Of a stretch of DNA of 9,191 bases, positions 1-4,534 are shown piece by piece (positions within the stretch are counted from its first letter, which is position 1; each line of letters starts with the position of its first letter). The translations under genes and the position numbers were made by a program. Origin of the DNA: Chloroflexi bacterium RBG_16_56_11 (GTDB taxonomy: Bacteria; Chloroflexota; Dehalococcoidia; Dehalococcoidales; RBG-16-60-22). The stretch is from assembly GCA_001796865.1 (NCBI GenBank), contig MGNQ01000014.1, positions 26,854-36,044 of the forward strand, given 5' to 3'. A model generated the notes under the pieces. It made no database searches. It worked only from the letters and a program-made list of their open reading frames with translations, and had not been told where the DNA came from.

Positions 1-1061
1 CGGCCCATGCCGCCATCGTCAGCCGCGAGCTTGGCATACCGTGTATCGTCGGTACCGAAAAAGCGACGAGTATCCTGAAAGACGGCCAGGTGATTACCGT
101 CGATGGCAGCAACGGCCGGGTCTATCCCGGAAAGATAGAAGTCTCGACCGATGTCAAGATACGCGCGCGCGGCGAGGTCAAGACCAGGACCAAGCTCCTC
201 GCCAACCTCGCCCAGCCGGAAATCGTCGACCGCGTCGCCAAACGCGACGTCGACGGTATCGGCCTGCTGCGGGCCGAGTTCATGGTCGCCGAAATCGGCG
301 AACACCCCAGCTATATGATCGAGCAGGGACGCCCCCACGAGTTCGTCGCCAAGCTCGCCAACGGTCTGACCAAGTTCGCCCAGGCCTTCCATCCCCGCCA
401 GGTGGTCTACCGCACCAATGACTTCAAGACCAACGAGTACCGTTCCCTCAAAGGAGGCGAGAAGTTCGAGGAAATGGAAGAGAACCCCATGATCGGCTAC
501 CGGGGGGCCTCCCGTTATATCACCGATATCGAGACTTTCAAAATGGAGCTCGCCGCAATAAAAAGGGTCAGGGAAAAATACGATAACCTCTGGGTGATGA
601 TACCCTTCGTCCGCACGGTGTCAGAGCTGGCGGGGACCGTCAAGCTCATGGTGCAGGAAGGCCTGAAACGCTCCGATAAATTTAAAATCTGGATGATGGT
701 CGAAGTGCCTTCCAATGTCATCCTGCTCGAGAAGTTCCTGGCGGTCGGTATCGACGGCGTCTCCATCGGCTCCAATGACCTGACACAACTGACGTTGGGC
801 ATCGACCGCGATAGCTCCAAGCTGGCTTCTACGTTCGATGAGCGCAACGAAGCCGTCATGATTTCCATCGAGAAGGTGGTCCGGACCTGCAAGTCGCTGG
901 GCGTCACCTGCTCTATTTGCGGCCAGGCGCCCTCGGTCTACCCGGAAATCACCGAAAAGCTGGTGGAGTGGGGCATCACCTCCATTTCCGTCAGCCCCGA
1001 TATGATTGACGTCACCCGTGATATCATCGCCAGGGTAGAGGCTAAACTGGGCGTAAAATAA
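1..1061 (+). CDS. ppsA: Phosphoenolpyruvate synthase (pyruvate, water dikinase), C-terminal part; 5' end outside window
   Basis: PEP synthase makes PEP, AMP and phosphate from pyruvate, ATP and water, a cytoplasmic entry step to gluconeogenesis. About 352 residues are visible, out of roughly 750-800 usual for the family. The first full codons read AHAAIVSRELGIP: the histidine at 6-8 is the phosphorylated residue of the mobile PEP-utiliser domain, so the ATP-grasp half is missing only because of the window edge. Next comes the TIM-barrel domain, with GLLRAEFM (261-284) and its substrate-binding arginine at 270-272. The likely Mg ligands are the glutamate of MVEVPSN (702-704) and the aspartate of GSNDLTQ (777-779). 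The catalytic cysteine lies in ICGQAPS (918-920). The motif set favours PEP synthase over pyruvate phosphate dikinase, whose corresponding segments read differently. The stop is TAA, and the gene is followed by hairpins and then by a promoter-like box for the next gene, so it probably ends its own transcript. Confidence 0.95.
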   Translation, partial: AHAAIVSRELGIPCIVGTEKATSILKDGQVITVDGSNGRVYPGKIEVSTDVKIRARGEVKTRTKLLANLAQPEIVDRVAKRDVDGIGLLRAEFMVAEIGEHPSYMIEQGRPHEFVAKLANGLTKFAQAFHPRQVVYRTNDFKTNEYRSLKGGEKFEEMEENPMIGYRGASRYITDIETFKMELAAIKRVREKYDNLWVMIPFVRTVSELAGTVKLMVQEGLKRSDKFKIWMMVEVPSNVILLEKFLAVGIDGVSIGSNDLTQLTLGIDRDSSKLASTFDERNEAVMISIEKVVRTCKSLGVTCSICGQAPSVYPEITEKLVEWGITSISVSPDMIDVTRDIIARVEAKLGVK

Positions 1062-1072
1062 TACCTTTAATC

Positions 1073-1091
1073 GTCATTCCCCCGTGAGGGG
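1073..1091. repeat. Short REP-like hairpin with GTCATTC end
   Basis: The sequence GTCATTC (1073-1079) runs into a stem CCCC (1080-1083) / GGGG (1088-1091) closed by GTGA, a GNRA-type tetraloop. GTCATTC also begins the element at 3294-3414, so this looks like a short member of the same dispersed palindromic family. It lies 12 bases after the ppsA stop. Confidence 0.5.
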
Positions 1092-1094
1092 TAG

Positions 1095-1120
1095 GGGCGG
1101 GTTTAAAACCCGCCCTTATT
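1095..1120 (+). terminator. Probable transcription-terminating hairpin after ppsA
   Basis: GGGCGGGT (1095-1102) and ACCCGCCC (1108-1115) form a perfect 8-bp GC-rich stem with loop TTAAA; counting the inner T/A bases, the arms are 10-base inverted repeats around one A. It is followed by TTATT, a weak U-tract. The hairpin alone is near-symmetric and could also be a dispersed repeat unit. Its position between the ppsA stop and a new -10 box supports a terminator role. Confidence 0.5.
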
Positions 1121-1121
1121 G

Positions 1122-1127
1122 TATAAT
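1122..1127 (+). promoter_or_regulatory. Perfect TATAAT -10 box, eight bases before the RidA-family start
   Basis: TATAAT is an exact consensus -10 hexamer. No good -35 is visible at the expected spacing (GGGTTT at 1099-1104 lies inside the preceding hairpin). The ATG begins at 1136, so a transcript starting six or seven bases after the box would have a leader of zero to two bases. No Shine-Dalgarno sequence is present, which fits a leaderless mRNA. Confidence 0.5.
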
Positions 1128-1135
1128 GTAATATT

Positions 1136-1489
1136 ATGTCCGAAATAAAACGGATTCCTACCCCTTACAGCTATTCGTCGGCGGTCGCCGCCGGCGATTT
1201 CGTTTTCCTTGGACTCCACCGCGGCTTCGGTGATAGTTTTACCGATCAGTTTCACGATACTTTTAAGCACCTCAAAAAGACCCTCGCCGGGTTCGACCTC
1301 ACGCTGGCGGACCTCGTTAAAGTAAACGTCTGGCTCAAAAACATTGAAGACGTACGGATATACGAGAAGCTCTTTCGCAAATATTTTGAAAAAGATAAAT
1401 ACCCCGCCAGGATGGGCGCCACCACTGAATTCGTCGATGAGGATATCCTTTTGATGATTGATGGTGTAGCATACCGGAAGAGTAAATAA
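1136..1489 (+). CDS. Divergent RidA (YjgF/YER057c/UK114) family protein
   Basis: This 117-residue protein has the length and layout of the Rid family, small trimeric cytoplasmic proteins whose best-known members deaminate reactive enamine/imine intermediates. Visible family marks are PYSYSSAV near the N-terminus (Tyr11), the helix-rich centre with LVKVNVWLKNIED (60-72), and PARMG with Arg92, matching the substrate-carboxylate arginine (Arg105 of E. coli RidA). Two other positions differ. The usual TSGQ strand reads FLGLHRG (24-30), which removes the Ser30 equivalent, and the Glu120 equivalent is Asp109 in MIDGVAY. It should therefore be called a Rid-family protein, not an assured 2-iminobutanoate deaminase. 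There is no ribosome binding site; the TATAAT box eight bases upstream points to a leaderless transcript. It may be cotranscribed with the HD hydrolase gene that begins 32 bases after its stop. Confidence 0.85.
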   Translation: MSEIKRIPTPYSYSSAVAAGDFVFLGLHRGFGDSFTDQFHDTFKHLKKTLAGFDLTLADLVKVNVWLKNIEDVRIYEKLFRKYFEKDKYPARMGATTEFVDEDILLMIDGVAYRKSK

Positions 1490-1521
1490 ATTATGCTGGC
1501 CGCAGCCGGGCTGGGCGTCAA

Positions 1522-2559
1522 GTGATTGAACAATTAAATATCCGCCGGATGACCGAGGAGAGGGAAGAGAGTCTTTCTCCCCATGCTGTCAGGAGCCGGA
1601 ACTCCCACGGCCGCCGGCGTCCCGAGGAACCCGACCCCGTCCGGACGGCCTTCCAGCGCGACCGCGACCGCATCATCCACAGCAATTCCTTCCGCCGCCT
1701 CAAGCACAAGACGCAGGTCTTTATCGCTCCCCTCGGCGACCACTATGTGACGCGGCTCACCCACACCCTGGAGGTCGCGCAGATAGCCCGCACCATCGCC
1801 CGGGCGCTGAATCTCAACGAGGACCTGGCCGAGGCGATTGCCCTGGGACACGACCTCGGCCATACCCCTTTCGGCCACGTCGGCGAAGATGTCCTCGATG
1901 AGCTTTTTCCCGGCGGTTTCCGCCACAATGAGCAGAGCCTGCGTGTCGTTGATTTCCTGGAGAAGGACGGGAGGGGACTCAACCTGACGCTTGAGGTGAG
2001 GGATGGCATCGTCAGCCACTCCAAGTCAGGCGTGGACGTCCTCGGCAAGGACTGGGGCGGTGTCGATACCCTGGAAGGCGAAGTTGTTAAAATCTCTGAC
2101 ATGGTGGCTTATGTTAACCACGACATCGGTGACGCCGTCCGGGCGGGCATACTTACGGGGTCCGGGTTGCCCGCCGAAGTAGTAGACGTGCTCGGTCAAT
2201 CCCATTCGCGTCGTATTAACACCATGGTCAGCGATATTGTCCTGAACTCGTGGGACATTCGTGTTTGTGATATAATTAAAAGACCGGCAATCAAGATGAG
2301 CCCCCCGGTGCTGGCCGCGGCCAACACCCTGCGCGATTTTCTTTTCGAAAAAGTGTACAACCCGAGGTCGGCCGAAAAAGAAACGAGAAAGGCAGAGGCG
2401 GTTGTACGCTTCCTCTACCGTTATTTCAACCGGTATGAAGACGAAATGCCGCCGGAATACCGTCTCCGTGATGAGACCACCGCCCGCCGGGTCGTCGACT
2501 ATATAGCCGGCATGACCGATCAGTTCGCGCTGAGGCTGGCGGAAGAGCTGAATAAATAA
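1522..2559 (+). CDS. dgt: Deoxyguanosinetriphosphate triphosphohydrolase-like protein (HD domain)
   Basis: Members of this family hydrolyse dNTPs to deoxynucleoside and triphosphate, and so help control dNTP pools. The 345-residue product matches the shorter dGTPase-like group rather than the ~500-residue E. coli enzyme. The family N-terminus is clear: TEEREESLSPHAVRSRN (11-27), then FQRDRDRIIHSNSFRRLKHK (44-63). The HD metal-binding set is complete: His81 in THTLEV, His110-Asp111 in LGHDLGHTPFGH, and Asp193 in ISDMVAYVNHD. His114, His119 and His135 are the usual extra active-site histidines. The GTG at 1522 is taken as the start; ATG at 1549 (residue 10) is the alternative, since several relatives begin close to the TEERE segment. 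No clear Shine-Dalgarno is seen for either. The GTG overlaps the TGA of a ten-codon ATG frame at 1493-1525, which could deliver ribosomes. The physiological substrate cannot be read from sequence. Confidence 0.93.
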   Translation: MIEQLNIRRMTEEREESLSPHAVRSRNSHGRRRPEEPDPVRTAFQRDRDRIIHSNSFRRLKHKTQVFIAPLGDHYVTRLTHTLEVAQIARTIARALNLNEDLAEAIALGHDLGHTPFGHVGEDVLDELFPGGFRHNEQSLRVVDFLEKDGRGLNLTLEVRDGIVSHSKSGVDVLGKDWGGVDTLEGEVVKISDMVAYVNHDIGDAVRAGILTGSGLPAEVVDVLGQSHSRRINTMVSDIVLNSWDIRVCDIIKRPAIKMSPPVLAAANTLRDFLFEKVYNPRSAEKETRKAEAVVRFLYRYFNRYEDEMPPEYRLRDETTARRVVDYIAGMTDQFALRLAEELNK

Positions 2560-2563
2560 GAGA

Positions 2564-2570
2564 GAGGGGA
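2564..2570 (+). promoter_or_regulatory. Ribosome binding site favouring the TTG start of hisH
   Basis: GAGGGGA lies in the 20-base gap after the dgt stop and nine bases before the TTG at 2580. It is 24 bases from the alternative GTG at 2595, so it favours the TTG start. The tight gap suggests dgt and hisH share a transcript. Confidence 0.5.
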
Positions 2571-2579
2571 AGCGCCGGG

Positions 2580-3209
2580 TTGGGTGCGGGAAAAGTGATT
2601 ACGATTATAGATTACAATGCCGGCAATATCCGCAGCGTGCTCCGTGCCTGCGCCGAGGTCGGCGCCGGGGCAGTAACCACCGGCGACCCCGCTTTAGTCT
2701 CGAAGGCAAACAAGATAATCTTCCCGGGGGTCGGGGCGGCGCCCAGCGCCATGGCCTATCTGCAAAAAACAGGACTGGACGTAGCGATTAAAAATACCTT
2801 CAAAGCGGGCATCCCCGTACTCGGCATCTGTATCGGGGCGCAAATCGTCCTCGATAGCTCCGAGGAAGGCCCGCAAAAGTGCCTGGGCCTGGTGCCGGGT
2901 AAGACCGTCCGGTTCCGGCTCAATGATAAATTGCTCAAGATACCACACATGGGCTGGAACGAAGTGGTCGTGAAGCAGCCGCACCCCCTGCTCGACGGCA
3001 TCGGGGCGGGCGACGAGTTCTACTTCGTGCATTCGTTCTACCCGCGCCCTGACAATCAACAAAACGTCTACGCCGTCGCCAATCACGGTATCGACTTCTG
3101 CGCGGCGCTGGGGTATAGAAACCTCTTTGCCACCCAGTTCCACCCGGAAAAAAGCGGTCGACTCGGCCTGGAGCTGCTGGAACGCTTTACGAGGTGGGAA
3201 GGTAGATAA
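2580..3209 (+). CDS. hisH: Imidazole glycerol phosphate synthase, glutamine amidotransferase subunit HisH
   Basis: HisH hydrolyses glutamine and passes ammonia to HisF, which makes imidazole glycerol phosphate and AICAR in histidine biosynthesis. The 209-residue product is a class I glutaminase of normal length. It opens with VITIIDYNAGNIRSV (6-20) and has the oxyanion segment FPGVG (48-52). The nucleophile is Cys84 in GICIGAQ and the triad is completed by His188 and Glu190 in ATQFHPEKSG. PHMGWN (122-127) and YFVHSFY (148-154) are HisH signatures that separate it from other amidotransferases. The nucleophile elbow reads GICIGAQ where most HisH have G-[IV]-C-L-G-M-Q, a mild departure. TTG at 2580 has a well-placed Shine-Dalgarno. 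GTG at 2595 would give MITIIDYNAGN, the usual family N-terminus, and cannot be excluded. It follows dgt by 20 bases; its partner hisF is 229 bases downstream, and no hisA lies between them. Confidence 0.93.
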   Translation: MGAGKVITIIDYNAGNIRSVLRACAEVGAGAVTTGDPALVSKANKIIFPGVGAAPSAMAYLQKTGLDVAIKNTFKAGIPVLGICIGAQIVLDSSEEGPQKCLGLVPGKTVRFRLNDKLLKIPHMGWNEVVVKQPHPLLDGIGAGDEFYFVHSFYPRPDNQQNVYAVANHGIDFCAALGYRNLFATQFHPEKSGRLGLELLERFTRWEGR

Positions 3210-3264
3210 AGTAAAAAATCAAATATTAAAAGTCAAATCCACAGGTAAAAAGTAAAAAATTACC
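3210..3264. repeat. A-rich dispersed repeat, left copy (inverted relative to 4438-4487)
   Basis: This stretch is a run of AAAAGT, AAAAATC and AAAAGTCAAA-type words directly after the hisH stop. TTAAAAGTCAAA at 3226-3237 recurs as an exact inverted 12-mer at 4467-4478 on the far side of hisF. CCACA at 3239-3243 likewise recurs inverted as TGTGG at 4454-4458. The shared order of the two words indicates copies of one degenerate low-complexity repeat. Confidence 0.5.
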
Positions 3265-3293
3265 GGGGCTGACGTATTCATAAATAAACAGAT

Positions 3294-3414
3294 GTCATTC
3301 TGAGCGAAGCGAAGAATCCGTCCACTCCTCCCCTCCGGATTCCCGCCGGAGTTTACCCCGTTCACGGTGTATCCGTTCAGGGTGAACCCGTACCTGATAC
3401 GGGGCGGGAATGAC
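3294..3414. repeat. Compound palindromic intergenic repeat with GTCATTC / GAATGAC ends
   Basis: The 121-base element begins GTCATTC (3294-3300) and ends with the inverse GAATGAC (3408-3414). Inside are several hairpins: ATTCT/AGAAT (3297-3301, 3313-3317), CTCCGG/CCGGAG (3333-3338, 3346-3351), GTTCAC/GTGAAC (3360-3365, 3382-3387) and CCCGTA/TACGGG (3387-3392, 3398-3403). GTTCAC/GTGAAC and CCCGTA/TACGGG share base 3387, so they touch. From memory, the opening words resemble a dispersed repeat common in several environmental bacterial lineages. No coding capacity is seen. It fills most of the hisH-hisF spacer and would form strong structure in a read-through transcript. Confidence 0.65.
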
Positions 3415-3438
3415 GGTACGGCAAATAATTAGGAAACT

Positions 3439-4218
3439 ATGTTAAGTAAAAGATTGGTCATCTGTCTGGACGTCCGCGGCGGTAAGCTGGCCAAGAGCGT
3501 GAAATTCGTTGATACGAAGGATATCGGCGACCCCGTCGCCCGGGCCCGCCGGTACTATGAAGACGGCGTGGACGAGCTTGTTTTTTACGATATCACCGCC
3601 TCGCGTGAAAACCGGGACATCATGATTGACTTCGTCGAGGAGGTGGCCTCGCAGATATTCATCCCGTTCTCCGTCGGCGGCGGTATCCGCTCCGTGGCCG
3701 ATGCCACCCGACTCAGGAACGCCGGCGCCGAAAAGGTAAACGTCAATACCGCCGCCGTGGCGCGCCAGGAGCTTATCTCGGAAATCGCCGGAGCTATCGG
3801 CTCCCAGAGCACCATACTATCGATGGACGTCAGGAGAGTAACACCGACGCAAGACATCCCTTCCGGATATGAAATCGTCGTCAACGGCGGCGTCACGCCC
3901 ACCGGCATCGACGCCCTCGGGTGGGCCGTGACCGGCGAGAAGCTGGGCGCCGGCGAGCTCGTCATCAACTCTATCGATGCCGACGGCACTAAAGACGGCT
4001 ACGCGTTGAATCTCACCCGCATGATCGCGGACGCGGTGAGCATCCCGGTCATCGCCTCCGGCGGGGCGGGCAAGCCGGAGCACCTTTATGACGTCCTTAC
4101 CGCCGGCCACGCCGATGCCGCCCTGGTCGCTTCTATCGTCCATTACGGGGAATACACCTGCCGGCAGCTTAAGGAGTACCTGCACGGGCGGGGTATTAAA
4201 GTACGGATGAATTATTAG
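3439..4218 (+). CDS. hisF: Imidazole glycerol phosphate synthase, cyclase subunit HisF
   Basis: HisF is the TIM-barrel cyclase that uses ammonia from HisH to convert PRFAR to imidazole glycerol phosphate and AICAR. The 259-residue product is of normal length. The two catalytic aspartates sit at Asp11 (CLDV) and Asp130 (SMDV), the same numbers as in Thermotoga maritima HisF. Lys19 and the ammonia-gate residues Arg5, Glu46, Lys99 and Glu173 (Glu167 in T. maritima) are present. Phosphate-binding segments VGGGI (79-83), NVNTAAV (101-107), SIDADGTKDGY (178-188) and IASGGAG (205-211) are intact. The loop after Asp130 appears about six residues longer than in T. maritima. The start of the barrel, VICLDVRGGKLAKSVKF, departs from the usual IPCLDVKDGRVVKG pattern. 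AGGA at 3431-3434 is a short-spaced, weak ribosome site. The gene is separated from hisH and dnaG by repeat-laden spacers, so coexpression with hisH is not assured. Confidence 0.93.
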   Translation: MLSKRLVICLDVRGGKLAKSVKFVDTKDIGDPVARARRYYEDGVDELVFYDITASRENRDIMIDFVEEVASQIFIPFSVGGGIRSVADATRLRNAGAEKVNVNTAAVARQELISEIAGAIGSQSTILSMDVRRVTPTQDIPSGYEIVVNGGVTPTGIDALGWAVTGEKLGAGELVINSIDADGTKDGYALNLTRMIADAVSIPVIASGGAGKPEHLYDVLTAGHADAALVASIVHYGEYTCRQLKEYLHGRGIKVRMNY

Positions 4219-4255
4219 TCTAGAACCTCACGCCTCGTTAGAATGCCTGATAACC

Positions 4256-4319
4256 ATACCGACGAAAGTCGGTATCCAGAAAAACCAGGCGCCAACTGGA
4301 TTCCGGCTTCCGCCGGAAT
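4256..4319. repeat. REPIN-like pair of hairpins between hisF and dnaG
   Basis: Two 8-bp stems lie face to face. ATACCGAC/GTCGGTAT with a GAAA loop spans 4256-4275, and ATTCCGGC/GCCGGAAT with a TTCC loop spans 4300-4319. Between them ATCCAG (4274-4279) is the exact inverse of CTGGAT (4296-4301), so the whole unit is also one imperfect large palindrome. Two inverted REP units around a short spacer is the layout called a REPIN. It starts 38 bases after the hisF stop and may also slow or end transcription, although it has no T-tract. Confidence 0.65.
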
Positions 4320-4348
4320 GGAATAATATACATAGTCTGACATTATTC

Positions 4349-4360
4349 AGGATATATCCT
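4349..4360. repeat. Perfect 12-bp palindrome AGGATATATCCT
   Basis: This exact inverted repeat lies about 155 bases before the dnaG -10 box. It could be an operator half-site pair or a remnant of the repeats nearby; no protein is known to bind it from the sequence alone. Apart from this palindrome, the REPIN unit, the A/T-rich repeat and the -10 box, I see nothing else in the 316-base spacer 4219-4534. Confidence 0.3.
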
Positions 4361-4437
4361 ACCGGGGCGAAGCTTGAAACGTGGAATCAAAACCAGAACT
4401 TAAAAATAAAAAACAGGTTCAAGTATATTATCGGTCA

Positions 4438-4487
4438 GCTTTGAGATTTTAGATGTGGTTTTGGGCTTTGACTTTTAACTTTTAAAC
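4438..4487. repeat. T-rich dispersed repeat, right copy (inverted relative to 3210-3264)
   Basis: On the reverse strand this reads as AAAAGTTAAAAGTCAAA-type words followed by CCACATCTAAAATCTCAAA. The 12-mer TTTGACTTTTAA (4467-4478) is the exact inverse of 3226-3237. TTGACT (4468-4473) also resembles a -35 hexamer, but it lies 40 bases from the TATAAT box used for dnaG. It could only serve a weak TACCCT at 4491-4496. Confidence 0.5.
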
Positions 4488-4513
4488 TACTACCCTATTT
4501 CAATGGTATGGTA

Positions 4514-4519
4514 TATAAT
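4514..4519 (+). promoter_or_regulatory. TATAAT -10 box for dnaG-rpoD
   Basis: TATAAT is an exact consensus hexamer with no convincing -35 at 17-18 bases. Transcription would start near 4526, leaving a leader of at most about nine bases before the ATG at 4535. No Shine-Dalgarno is present, so the message is near-leaderless. A TTG at 4526 in the same frame would make it strictly leaderless with three extra residues. Confidence 0.5.
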
Positions 4520-4534
4520 TGTTGATTGTTAGTT

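Noticed and set aside
41..421. 126-codon Arg/Pro-rich + strand frame over the start of ppsA
   Set aside because: Composition is typical of an off-frame reading of GC-rich DNA; the ppsA frame is unambiguous across the same bases.
1534..2102. Two overlapping minus-strand frames inside dgt
   Set aside because: They are shadows of dgt, which carries the full HD motif set on the + strand.
3294..3414. CRISPR repeat, riboswitch or tRNA in the hisH-hisF spacer
   Set aside because: There are no regularly spaced direct repeats, no cloverleaf, and no recognisable riboswitch core; the structure fits dispersed palindromic repeats.
4468..4496. TTGACT with TACCCT as an alternative dnaG promoter
   Set aside because: The -10 is poor and the TTGACT lies in the A/T-rich repeat; the exact TATAAT at 4514 is better placed for dnaG.
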